A stretch of DNA of 64,000 nucleotides from JBBQWZ01 sp038210135 (GTDB lineage Bacteria; Acidobacteriota; Terriglobia; Bryobacterales; Bryobacteraceae): contig JBBQWZ010000007.1 in assembly GCA_038210135.1 (NCBI GenBank), positions 92,842 through 156,841 on the forward strand, written 5' to 3'. Positions 36,104 to 43,810 of this stretch are shown one piece after another. Under the pieces are notes generated by a model. It had not been told where the DNA came from and did no database searches. It worked only from the letters and a program-made list of their open reading frames with translations. Within the stretch, counting starts at the first letter, position 1; every line of letters begins with the position of its first letter. Made by a program: the position numbers and the translations under genes.

Positions 36104-37393
36104 CTAGTACAGCTTGTTGACGCCCGGCAGCGCGCGCGGCATGACGTCCAACTTGGCGTTCCAATCGATCACGTCCGGCACCAGCTTTTCCTGCGAATTC
36201 AGCGCCTGCTCCCACGTGACTTGTTGACCGGTGTACGCCGCCATGCGGCCCATGATCGCGAGCATCGTACTGGTCGCCAGCCGCTTGCCGTCGTTGATCG
36301 GCTGATTCTGACGGATCGACGCGAACAGGCGATCATGCTCGCGCTGATACATGTCGTATTTCGGACCGCTCCACGACCAGGTGGTCTTGCCTTCCAGGTG
36401 CGGGACCGGCCCTTTTCCGATGGTGCAGGTGCCTTCACTGCCAATCATGTAATCCGCGTTTTCGTTATGGCAGCCCTCGATCTGGCGATTCGCGCAGAAG
36501 GCGCGCATGCCATTCGCGTACAGGTAATTGACTTCGTAGTGATCGTAGATATTGCCGCCTTCGGCCGGAATCGTACGCCCGCCCACGCCGACGCAGCTGA
36601 CCGGCGGCTCGTCGTTCATGGCCCACGCGATCTTGTCCACGCTGTGGACCGCCTGTTCGACCAGACTGTCGCCGCACAGCCACACGAAGTTATACCAGTT
36701 GCGAATCTGCCATTCGGTGTCGCTCATTCCAGCCGGACGTGTGTTCGCCGGCGGCATTGGCTTCACCGGACTTGTGTAATAGGTCGCGTAATAGGCGTTC
36801 AGCTTGCCGATGGCTCCGTCCTTCACTTTCTGGAACGTATCGACGATCATGTCGTTGTAGCGCCAGCAGAAGCCGGCGACCAGAGCCAGATTCTTCTGCT
36901 TCGCGCGCTCGGCAGTGTCGAGTGCGGAGCGGATGCCGGGCGAATCCGTGGCGACGGGCTTCTCACAAAACACATGCTTATTCGCAGCGATACAGGCAGC
37001 CAAATGCGGTGGGCGGAATCCGGGAGGAGTCGCCAACAGGACCACGTCGACGCCGCTATCGATCACCTTCTGATAGGCGTCCAGGCCGAGGTAGGCTTTC
37101 TTCGGATCGACTTTCACGCGCGAGGCGATCCGCGTAATCTTCTGCAGCGACTCGAGTGATTTATCGATGTTCGCCTGATCGATGTCGGCGACCGAAGTCA
37201 GTTCGGTGTAGTCGTCGGCCTTGAGTGCTTGCGAAGCCGCGCCGCTACCGCGTCCGCCGCAGCCGACCAATCCGACCTTGATCGCGTTGGTGACGGTCTG
37301 TGCGGTAATGATCGCCGGAAATCCGGCAGCGATTGCCCCGCCGCCAATTTTCAGGAAGTCACGGCGGTCGGTCGGGCTCTGTTCAACCTTCAT
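36104..37393 (-). CDS. TAT-exported Gfo/Idh/MocA family oxidoreductase
   Basis: This is a probable periplasmic NAD(P)-dependent sugar or polyol dehydrogenase. A twin-arginine signal (TDRRDFLKIGGGAIAAG) precedes a Rossmann domain (KVGLVGCGGRGSGAA) and the EKPVATDSPG segment with the conserved Lys. The second domain (YYATYYTSPVKPMP, then WLCGDSLVEQAVHSVDK) carries the catalytic His. ATG 37393 has TACAGT 8 nt upstream, and no Shine-Dalgarno. It leads the minus-strand run of oxidoreductase, SUMF and ApbE genes. Confidence 0.9.
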   Translation of the reverse strand: MKVEQSPTDRRDFLKIGGGAIAAGFPAIITAQTVTNAIKVGLVGCGGRGSGAASQALKADDYTELTSVADIDQANIDKSLESLQKITRIASRVKVDPKKAYLGLDAYQKVIDSGVDVVLLATPPGFRPPHLAACIAANKHVFCEKPVATDSPGIRSALDTAERAKQKNLALVAGFCWRYNDMIVDTFQKVKDGAIGKLNAYYATYYTSPVKPMPPANTRPAGMSDTEWQIRNWYNFVWLCGDSLVEQAVHSVDKIAWAMNDEPPVSCVGVGGRTIPAEGGNIYDHYEVNYLYANGMRAFCANRQIEGCHNENADYMIGSEGTCTIGKGPVPHLEGKTTWSWSGPKYDMYQREHDRLFASIRQNQPINDGKRLATSTMLAIMGRMAAYTGQQVTWEQALNSQEKLVPDVIDWNAKLDVMPRALPGVNKLY

Positions 37394-37519
37394 TTGCTGC
37401 CACTGTAGCACAGGGTTCGGGAGCTTGAAATCCGCGTGATACGGCCGAAAACCACCAGCGCTGTTACACTTCGGCCATCCCGCTCCACCCGCGCATCAAG
37501 CATTTCAATTACTTAGAAA

Positions 37520-37535
37520 TGGCACGCAATTTGCA
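37520..37535 (+). promoter_or_regulatory. Sigma-54-type -24/-12 promoter
   Basis: TGGCAC (37520-37525), 5 bp, then TTGCA (37531-37535) matches the RpoN consensus TGGCAC-N5-TTGCW fully, with GG and GC at the required spacing. The predicted start of transcription is near 37546, about 40 bp before the ATG of the WxxGxW protein gene at 37587, which has a good AAAGGAG. No activator gene lies in the window. Confidence 0.7.
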
Positions 37536-37586
37536 TTCTGATAGGCAGAAGCGGCGGCGCCAATGACCGCTGCAAAGGAGAAAACA

Positions 37587-37928
37587 ATGAAAACCAAACT
37601 CATGCTTCTCATGCTCTTAGCGGGGTCCTCGATGTTCGCGGCCTCGCGCTTCTCATTCGGTATCGGAATCGGAGCTCCGGTCTACGGCCCTCGTTACGTG
37701 GTCCTTCCGGCACCACCTCCGCCCCCCGCCTACTACGGCTACGGCTACGCCCGCCCTTACGCGCCGGAACCCGGTTATTCCTGGGTTGACGGATACTACT
37801 ATCCGGTCGCCGGACGCTACACGTGGCGCGCCGGTTATTGGGCACGGCCCGCGTACGCCGGATCCTACTGGGTCGGACCTCGGTATAACAGCGGACGCTA
37901 CTATCACGGATACTGGGGCCGCCGTTAA
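37587..37928 (+). CDS. Small secreted Tyr/Gly/Pro-rich protein with WxxGxW-type repeats
   Basis: This exported protein of 113 residues has a signal peptide (MKTKLMLLMLLAGSSMFA) and a mature part rich in Tyr, Pro, Gly and Arg, with repeats such as RPYAPEPGYSW, YTWRAGYW and GSYWVGPRYNSG. It resembles WxxGxW-repeat surface proteins. AAAGGAG lies 7 nt before the ATG; the upstream in-frame ATG at 37563 is rejected. A sigma-54 promoter precedes it. Function is unknown; a secreted stress or surface role is possible. Confidence 0.8.
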   Translation: MKTKLMLLMLLAGSSMFAASRFSFGIGIGAPVYGPRYVVLPAPPPPPAYYGYGYARPYAPEPGYSWVDGYYYPVAGRYTWRAGYWARPAYAGSYWVGPRYNSGRYYHGYWGRR

Positions 37929-38007
37929 CCGAACCACTCCCAGGCTCGGCTCCGGGCCGCGCCTGGGATACACGGCCAGTCATTCCGGCCTATGCTAGCC
38001 TGAGCGC

Positions 38008-38562
38008 ATGTCCACGAAATTCGGCATTCCACTCTTCGCTCTGACCGCGCTTTTTCTAACCTCCGCAACCGCCCAAACGCTCAACGTAAAACCGGGACTC
38101 TGGCAAGTCACCTCAACCCGCGAAGGTGCTGGTGCGCCGCCCTCCATGCCGCCGGAAAAGCTGGCGCAGATGCAGCAAGCCATGGAGAAGATGCCTCCGG
38201 AAGGCCGGGCGCGCATGGAAGCCATGATGAAAGGCGCGGGCGGTGGTTCGACAACGTCGCAAAGCTGTGTGTTGGCGGAGGACCTCAAAAAGCCGCTGGC
38301 TTTGGGCGCCAGCTCCGAAAACTGTACCCGCACGGTGTTGTCGTCCAGCCCCACCGGCCAGGAAATACGCGTCGAGTGCGACAGCAAAGGCCGCAAGAGC
38401 ACCAGCATGATGAAGATGAGCACGGCGGGTCCGGAAGCATGGAACGCGACGTTGGACGTCAACATGACCGGTCCGCAAGGACCGATGATCATGAAGACGA
38501 AAATGGCCGGCAAGTGGTTGAGTTCCGACTGCGGCTCGGTAAAGTCGACTTCGCAGAAATAG
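38008..38562 (+). CDS. DUF3617 family secreted protein
   Basis: This protein of 184 residues has a signal peptide (FALTALFLTSATA) and opens with LNVKPGLWQVTST, the standard start of DUF3617 (PF12276). The middle is rich in Met, Pro, Gly and Glu (PPSMPPEKLAQMQQAME), then two Cys (SQSCVL, ENCTRT) flank a beta-rich region ending in GKWLSSDCG. Function is not known. Hexamers TATGCT (37991) and TAGCCT (37996) precede the ATG by 11 and 6 nt. Confidence 0.85.
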   Translation: MSTKFGIPLFALTALFLTSATAQTLNVKPGLWQVTSTREGAGAPPSMPPEKLAQMQQAMEKMPPEGRARMEAMMKGAGGGSTTSQSCVLAEDLKKPLALGASSENCTRTVLSSSPTGQEIRVECDSKGRKSTSMMKMSTAGPEAWNATLDVNMTGPQGPMIMKTKMAGKWLSSDCGSVKSTSQK

Positions 38563-38665
38563 GCTGGCTGACTGCGGACCTGCGAACCAGCTAGTGGACC
38601 ATCCGCGATCGACCTTTACCCGCCAACAGATCGAGGATGATCTGGTCGGTTGACTGGAAAAGAGT

Positions 38666-38685
38666 CCCCGCCCTGACGGGCGGGG
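38666..38685. other. Perfect 8-bp G+C stem-loop
   Basis: CCCCGCCC (38666-38673), loop TGAC, GGGCGGGG (38678-38685) form a perfect 8-bp stem. It lies between the DUF3617 gene and the convergent lipoprotein gene. There is no T-run on either strand, so it is at best a weak or Rho-assisted terminator, or an mRNA-stabilising hairpin. Confidence 0.7.
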
Positions 38686-38738
38686 CTATGATGCAAAGAG
38701 TTACGCACGAAAGGGATTCACACGGACAGCCCATCAGG

Positions 38739-39263
38739 TTAGTGGACGATCCGGTCCAGATGCCAGCCGCCCTGTTCGAGAAACCGGAATGTCGCCGGAG
38801 CGTCGGGAGTGAAATCGCCGCGCCGCACGCCCATCATGGGCAGCGCGCCCGTGAAGCAACTGTGACTCACGTACACGCCGACCTTGGCGTCCACGATCTT
38901 CGCGCCCGGTTCATCCTTGATATTGACGACCTCGAATACCGCGAGGTTGAACTGCCCGCGAACCTGCGTGTACGGCTTTACGGACGCATTTGTGAGCACC
39001 ACGTCGTCGGTGAACTTCGCCGCTCGTCCCTTTTCTGTCAGTCGGGCCACCATTCGATCGCCGACGCTCACCGGAGCATCCCACAGCTCCGACCGGACGC
39101 CGCAATCCACCTGCGCCTGCGTCAGCATCACCTGTTCCGCATCGAGTTGCAGCGGCCTGGGTTCGAGCAAGTCCTTTATCTTGCTTTCGCCGAAACCGCC
39201 GCTATCGCAGCTGGCCGCGGCCAAAACCAGAATCCCTAGCAAACCCTGGGAAAGACGGATCAT
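38739..39263 (-). CDS. Lipoprotein of unknown function
   Basis: This protein of 174 residues starts at ATG 39263 (MIRLSQGLLGILVLAAASC) with a lipobox AASC, so it is likely lipidated and anchored. The mature part (LLEPRPLQLDAEQVMLTQAQVDCGVRSELW, then FTPDAPATFRFLEQGGWHLDRIVH) matches no family I know. A real promoter precedes it (TTGACA, 18 bp, TACAGT). It converges on the DUF3617 gene. Confidence 0.65.
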   Translation of the reverse strand: MIRLSQGLLGILVLAAASCDSGGFGESKIKDLLEPRPLQLDAEQVMLTQAQVDCGVRSELWDAPVSVGDRMVARLTEKGRAAKFTDDVVLTNASVKPYTQVRGQFNLAVFEVVNIKDEPGAKIVDAKVGVYVSHSCFTGALPMMGVRRGDFTPDAPATFRFLEQGGWHLDRIVH

Positions 39264-39271
39264 CGAACTTG

Positions 39272-39301
39272 ACTGTACGCGGCCTCGCGCCGGTGTGTCA
39301 A
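39272..39301 (-). promoter_or_regulatory. Sigma-70-type promoter of lipoprotein gene
   Basis: On the minus strand, TTGACA (39301-39296), an 18-bp spacer and TACAGT (39277-39272) precede the ATG at 39263 by 8 nt. The predicted transcript would begin at or next to the start codon. There is no Shine-Dalgarno, so this is a leaderless candidate. Confidence 0.6.
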
Positions 39302-39322
39302 GTCTTTGAAAGGAATGGATTC

Positions 39323-40576
39323 TCATACAAGTAGAGTGGAAACGTCCACTGGCGAACGGTGGCCCTCCACCACGACGATTCCGCTGTCGGTGACATGGAA
39401 CCATTGCCGGTCGCGCTCCAAATCGTAGCCGATTGTCGCGTCTTCCGGAACGCGAACATTCTTATCGAGAATGGCGCGCCGGACTTTAGCCCGTCTTCCA
39501 ATATCGCAATTATCAAATACGATCGAATCCTCGACCGACGCGCCTGAGTGCACCTTGACGCCGCGTCCCAGAACCGACCCCTTCACGGTGCCGCCGGACA
39601 AAATCGAGCCGCCGGCAACAATCGAATCGATCGCCATGCCGCGCCGCCCTTCTTCGTCGAAAATAAACTTCGCGGGCGCGTCCGAATACCCGGCCGTGCG
39701 CAGAGGCCATTGCCGGTTGTACAGATTGAGGGCCGGCGTGACGTTGCGCAGATCCATGCTCGCGTCGTAATAAGCGTCGATGGTTCCGACATCACGCCAG
39801 TACGCCAGTTGGCTCGGCGGATCGCCCGGAATCCGGTTGCTCTGGAAATCGTAGGCGAACATCTCGGTCCGCCCGATCAAGCCGGGCAGGATGTCTTTGC
39901 CGAAATCGTGCGAACTGTTGGGATTGGCCGCGTCGGCGTACAGCTCACGCAGCAGCAGCCCCGTCGAGAACACGTAGTTCCCCATCGACGCGAACACCTT
40001 GTCCGAATCGCCCGGCATCGTGGGAGCATCCGGATTCTTTTCGTGAAATCCGACGATTGAGCTGTTCTCGTCCACTTCGATGACGCCGAACTCTCGCGCG
40101 AGCTCCTTTTCAACAGGGATCGCCGCAATGGTCGCCTGCGAACGCCGGTCCACATGGAACTGGATCATGTCGCGGATGTTCATCCGGTAGATGTGATCGG
40201 CGCCGAAGATAACGACGATGTGCGGATCGGCCTGCTCGATCAGATTGATGTTCTGATAAATGGCGTCGGCCGTGCCGCGGTACCAGTCCTCCTGCGCGGT
40301 CCGCATCTGCGCGGGAACGGGAATGATGAAGTGCTGGCGCAGCAGCCCGGTGGCCTCCCAGCCGTCGCGAATATGCTGCAACAGGCTCTGGCTCTTGAAC
40401 TGGATCAGAACGTAGGTCGAATAGATGCCGGAGTTCACCAGGTTCGAAAGCACGAAGTCGATAATCCGGTATCGGCCTCCAAAAGGCACAGCTGGCTTGG
40501 CTCGTTCCTTGGTCAGCGGGTAGAGGCGCGTCCCTTTGCCCCCAGCCAGCACAAATGCCAGTACACGCAGTTGCAT
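39323..40576 (-). CDS. glgC: Glucose-1-phosphate adenylyltransferase
   Basis: This makes ADP-glucose for glycogen. It has the nucleotide-binding AFVLAGGKGTRLYPLTKERAKPAVPFGG, the substrate-binding DFVLSNLVNSG and WYRGTADAIYQN, and the C-terminal left-handed beta-helix domain (SILSGGTVKGSVLGRGVKV, repeated hexapeptides). The length of 417 is normal. No glgA or glgB is nearby. Allosteric regulation is expected from the family. Confidence 0.96.
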   Translation of the reverse strand: MQLRVLAFVLAGGKGTRLYPLTKERAKPAVPFGGRYRIIDFVLSNLVNSGIYSTYVLIQFKSQSLLQHIRDGWEATGLLRQHFIIPVPAQMRTAQEDWYRGTADAIYQNINLIEQADPHIVVIFGADHIYRMNIRDMIQFHVDRRSQATIAAIPVEKELAREFGVIEVDENSSIVGFHEKNPDAPTMPGDSDKVFASMGNYVFSTGLLLRELYADAANPNSSHDFGKDILPGLIGRTEMFAYDFQSNRIPGDPPSQLAYWRDVGTIDAYYDASMDLRNVTPALNLYNRQWPLRTAGYSDAPAKFIFDEEGRRGMAIDSIVAGGSILSGGTVKGSVLGRGVKVHSGASVEDSIVFDNCDIGRRAKVRRAILDKNVRVPEDATIGYDLERDRQWFHVTDSGIVVVEGHRSPVDVSTLLV

Positions 40577-40683
40577 GGTATGGACTATTCTGCGAGAAGC
40601 GAGGGCACTAACGCAAACAAAAAGTTCGGGAAATGTCGGGGGGCTCTGAATTCGCGGCCGTAGGTGGATAATGGTTCGGAACC

Positions 40684-41205
40684 GTGCAACGCGAAGAGAT
40701 CCTCAGGAAACTACGTGAAAGGATTGTGGCCTTCGCGGCATCCCGTTATCAGAGAGACCTGGCGGAAGATGTCGCCCAAGAGGTTTTGCTGGTGCTCGAA
40801 GAAAAATATTCCGCCCTCGACCGGATTGAGGATTTGCTGCCGGTTTCCCTGCAAATCGCACGATTCAAGATGACGGCCGGACGCCGCAAGGTGGTCCGGC
40901 GGGGTGAGAATACACAGGTTTCGGTGGATGATATGCCGCTCGCCGATCCGCAGCCGGATCCGGAATCCGATGCCGCCAGGCGCGAGCAACTCGACCGGAT
41001 CGCCACCGCGGTCAAGACCCTGGGCGAGCGTTGCCGCGACATGTTCCGGTGGAAACTGGAAGGGCTGACGTTTCCTGAAATTCAGAAAAAACTCGGCGCC
41101 GACAGTCTGAATACGATTTATACCTGGGATCTGCGCTGCCGCAAACAGCTGCTCGAACGCCTCGGCGGCGGCTGGGGCTCGAAGCCGGAAGGGGAACCGA
41201 AATGA
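40684..41205 (+). CDS. ECF-like RNA polymerase sigma factor
   Basis: This protein has 173 residues. Region 2 is DLAEDVAQEVLLVLEEKY, and region 4 is the helix-turn-helix FRWKLEGLTFPEIQKKLGA, NTIYTWDLRCRKQLLERL. The linker is rich in Asp, Pro and Ala. It begins with GTG, with GATAAT (40667-40672) 11 nt upstream. The next gene starts on its stop codon and looks like its anti-sigma partner. The target genes are unknown. Confidence 0.85.
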   Translation: MQREEILRKLRERIVAFAASRYQRDLAEDVAQEVLLVLEEKYSALDRIEDLLPVSLQIARFKMTAGRRKVVRRGENTQVSVDDMPLADPQPDPESDAARREQLDRIATAVKTLGERCRDMFRWKLEGLTFPEIQKKLGADSLNTIYTWDLRCRKQLLERLGGGWGSKPEGEPK

Positions 41206-42566
41206 ATCCGCGATTGAATCCGGACGAAGCGCGCAAGCTGCTGGGCGGCTACGCGACCGGAACGCTCACGGATTCGGAGCGCGAAACGCTGATGTCCGCG
41301 GCGCTTGAGGATCAAAGCCTGTTCGACGCGCTGGCCGAGGAGGATGAGCTTCGGGAGTTGCTTCAAATGCCGGGCGCCAAAACCCGCCTACTCGCCGCCA
41401 CCCGCGAACAGCCCTCCGCCTATTGGTTCGGAATTCCGTGGCTCACTCGGCCCCGGGCTCTTTCGTTTGGCGGACTCGCCGCGGTGGTCGCGGTGACGGT
41501 CGCGTTTCTGGCGCAAAAGCCCGAAGTCCAGTCGCAGCGCCCCGCTCCGGTTTCTGAAATCGCGCAGGCTCCCGCCGCGAAGCAGACCGAACCGGCTGTC
41601 ACCAAAGACCAACCGCCCGCCGCTTCCGGAACGCGTGCGCCGAAGGTCGTCCAGCCCGCGAAGACAGCGCCGGCTGGTACGAGCCGACAAGGTCCGGCGG
41701 AAAAGGCAAAGAAGATGTCCGTTGCCGAAACAAGCAATGAAGTGGTCCGCGACGAGAAAGACAAGCTCGCGCGGGATCGCGATAGAGTACGGCGCGTTGC
41801 GGACGGCAGGCGCGACGCCGCTCCGGCCGAACCGGAATCGAAGAAGACGGAGTCCGCTCCGCCGCCGCCCGCGTCACGAACTCCGCCAGTGGTGGACGTG
41901 CCCTCTCCGAAACCGGTCGCACCACCGGCTCCGACCGCCGGAGCGCCGCCGGTTCCAAATCCAGGAATCCGCTCGGGCCTCGCCCCCACGCAACAGCAGC
42001 AGCGTCCGACGCCCTCGCAATCGCAGCAGGCTCCGGCAGTGAGGTCCGCGCAACAGCCGGAAGCGACCATCCGCCGTGCCGAATCGCCCGGATCGGCGAA
42101 ATCCGCAAGTGGTGGCGGAGGCACGGCGACGCCGTCCGCCGCGGAGCAACAACACTCGAAAGAAGCCTCGCAAGATTCCGTCGCCAGCGGACGCCTCCGA
42201 AAAGCCGCCCCTGCCTTGGCCGCTCAAAATACCGCGGCCTCGATCACGCTTCGCTACAAGTTGGACCGGCCAGCCGGAGACGCGCCCACCGAGCTCACCG
42301 TCGAAACCTCGATCGGCTTCGTCTACATCCTCCACCGTACACGCTCCGGCTGGGACACGGTAGCCAGCGGAAGCGGACCGCACGCGCTCACTGACTTGGG
42401 CGAATTCGCGGTCGTCGCCAGCCGCGTCGAACTACCGAATCCGGCGATCGCCATCCACAGAACGCCCGCGAGTCGCATCGTGGTTTCGAGCTCCGGCGAT
42501 GGTTTCACGTCGATCTCTAGTCCAGAAGCCTCGGTGGCAACGACTCTGCGGGTTCGCGCCCGCTAA
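41202..42566 (+). CDS. Anti-sigma-like single-span membrane protein with Pro/Ala-rich linker
   Basis: This protein of 454 residues has a cytoplasmic N-terminus of about 80 residues resembling anti-sigma segments (EARKLLGGYATGTLTDSERETLMSAAL), one membrane span at about residues 85-104 (ALSFGGLAAVVAVTVAFLA), then a long disordered region (105-330) of Pro, Ala, Lys and Gln with no repeats, and a C-terminal beta-rich domain of about 120 residues (ITLRYKLDRPAGDAPTELTV). No HxxxCxxC zinc motif is visible. It overlaps the sigma gene by 4 bp, which supports a sensor or anti-sigma role. Confidence 0.7.
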   Translation: MNPRLNPDEARKLLGGYATGTLTDSERETLMSAALEDQSLFDALAEEDELRELLQMPGAKTRLLAATREQPSAYWFGIPWLTRPRALSFGGLAAVVAVTVAFLAQKPEVQSQRPAPVSEIAQAPAAKQTEPAVTKDQPPAASGTRAPKVVQPAKTAPAGTSRQGPAEKAKKMSVAETSNEVVRDEKDKLARDRDRVRRVADGRRDAAPAEPESKKTESAPPPPASRTPPVVDVPSPKPVAPPAPTAGAPPVPNPGIRSGLAPTQQQQRPTPSQSQQAPAVRSAQQPEATIRRAESPGSAKSASGGGGTATPSAAEQQHSKEASQDSVASGRLRKAAPALAAQNTAASITLRYKLDRPAGDAPTELTVETSIGFVYILHRTRSGWDTVASGSGPHALTDLGEFAVVASRVELPNPAIAIHRTPASRIVVSSSGDGFTSISSPEASVATTLRVRAR

Positions 42567-43392
42567 GCAGAATCGCAAACGTCGCGCCGAGAATCACCAC
42601 GCCTCCCGCGAGCGCAAACGGGCCCGGCTTCTCGCCGTGGATCAGCATCGACCAGATCGGATTCAAGGCCGGCTCCATCAGGATCAGCAGCGAGGTTTCG
42701 AGCGCCGGAACATGCTCCACGCCGCGCGTTAACAGGTAGTACGCCAGCGCGATCTGAATCACTCCGAGCCACGCGATGACGGCCCAGTCGCGCGCCGTGC
42801 CATAGGATTCGCTCTCGCTCCACACCTTCGGCAGGCAAACCAAAAACACCATCAGGTTCCCGGCGACCGCCGCGTTGAGGCCCGACCCGTTGCCTTTCCG
42901 ACTCAGCCAGCGGAGTCCGCAGATCATCAACGCATAGGTCAGGCCGGACGCGATCGCAAGAATGTTTCCCGTTACCGGATCGGTCGCCGTTGCCGACGCC
43001 ACCGCTTGTTCCCGCAGCACCAGCACCAACCCGCCTGCCAGCAGGCCCATCCACAACAGATCCGTTTTCTTGAGCGGTTCCTTCAGTAGCCAAGGCCCGA
43101 GGATCAGCAGGTAGAGCGGCGACGTCGATTGCAAAAACGTTGCGTTCGCCGACGTCGTTAACTTGTTCGACAGCACGAACAGCGTTAGCGTCGCGGCATA
43201 TGCGGCGGCGACCAGTAGCGTGCGCCGGTTCCAGCCCTTGCGCGTTTCAGGGAGCAGCAGCGCCATCACGATCGCCGCGACGCCGGAACGAAACGCTGCG
43301 ACCTGCCAGCCGGTCAGCGACGTCATTTTGACCGCCGCGCCACCGGTCGAGAACAACGCCGCGGCTAACAGAATCTGGATCCGCGCTTTCAT
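42517..43392 (-). CDS. EamA/DMT family permease
   Basis: This protein of 291 residues has about ten hydrophobic segments arranged as two EamA repeats, typical of drug/metabolite transporters (e.g. ILLAAALFSTGGAAVKMTSL at the start, IAWLGVIQIALAYYLLTRG in the second repeat). The substrate cannot be told. Its start overlaps the VOC gene stop by 4 bp, and its 3' end overlaps the anti-sigma-like gene by 50 bp on the other strand. Confidence 0.9.
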   Translation of the reverse strand: MKARIQILLAAALFSTGGAAVKMTSLTGWQVAAFRSGVAAIVMALLLPETRKGWNRRTLLVAAAYAATLTLFVLSNKLTTSANATFLQSTSPLYLLILGPWLLKEPLKKTDLLWMGLLAGGLVLVLREQAVASATATDPVTGNILAIASGLTYALMICGLRWLSRKGNGSGLNAAVAGNLMVFLVCLPKVWSESESYGTARDWAVIAWLGVIQIALAYYLLTRGVEHVPALETSLLILMEPALNPIWSMLIHGEKPGPFALAGGVVILGATFAILLSGREPAESLPPRLLD

Positions 43393-43802
43393 TTTCGAGG
43401 TGCGGCGTTCAGCTCGATGATGTGCCGGTCGGGATCTAGAATGTAGATCTGTGGAAAGCCAGCCACCGGATTCGGACGCGCAATCATGTGCCGCGGATCA
43501 TCTGCTTCCGCGTCTTCCCGGAAACTACGTTCGTGCAGAAACGCCCGGGCCGCATCGAAATCCGGGACGCGCAAAGCGAAGTGGACGTCGCGTGTATCGA
43601 CCGCTTTCCCGCCACGCATCGTCGCGTCCTCGCAAACGATCAGATGCAACTGCTGCGACGCGCCGACTTGAAACCAAGCCCCTGCAAATCCGAAAGCCGG
43701 ACGCCTAATTTCTTTCAGCCCCAGCGTCTCCGCGTAGAATTTCTTCGATTTTGCCAGATCGCTCACGGTCAGGCTGACGTGATGAATGGACTCGTACGTC
43801 AT
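43389..43802 (-). CDS. VOC (glyoxalase-like) metalloprotein
   Basis: This 137-residue protein of the vicinal oxygen chelate fold has HHVSLTVSDLAKSKKFYAETLGLKEI (first His), LHLIVCEDATMRGG, VHFALRVPDFDAARAFL (second His), and IYILDPDRHIIELNA (last Glu). The three metal ligands are visible. The substrate is unknown; the family includes glyoxalases, dioxygenases and resistance proteins. It lies 8 bp behind the penicillin acylase. Confidence 0.88.
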   Translation of the reverse strand: MTYESIHHVSLTVSDLAKSKKFYAETLGLKEIRRPAFGFAGAWFQVGASQQLHLIVCEDATMRGGKAVDTRDVHFALRVPDFDAARAFLHERSFREDAEADDPRHMIARPNPVAGFPQIYILDPDRHIIELNAAPRK

Positions 43803-43810
43803 CGCCTTAC

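Noticed and set aside
35864..37159. Long plus-strand frame overlapping the SUMF and oxidoreductase genes
   Set aside because: The minus-strand genes have clear domains and codon use; the plus-strand frame is a shadow with no motifs.
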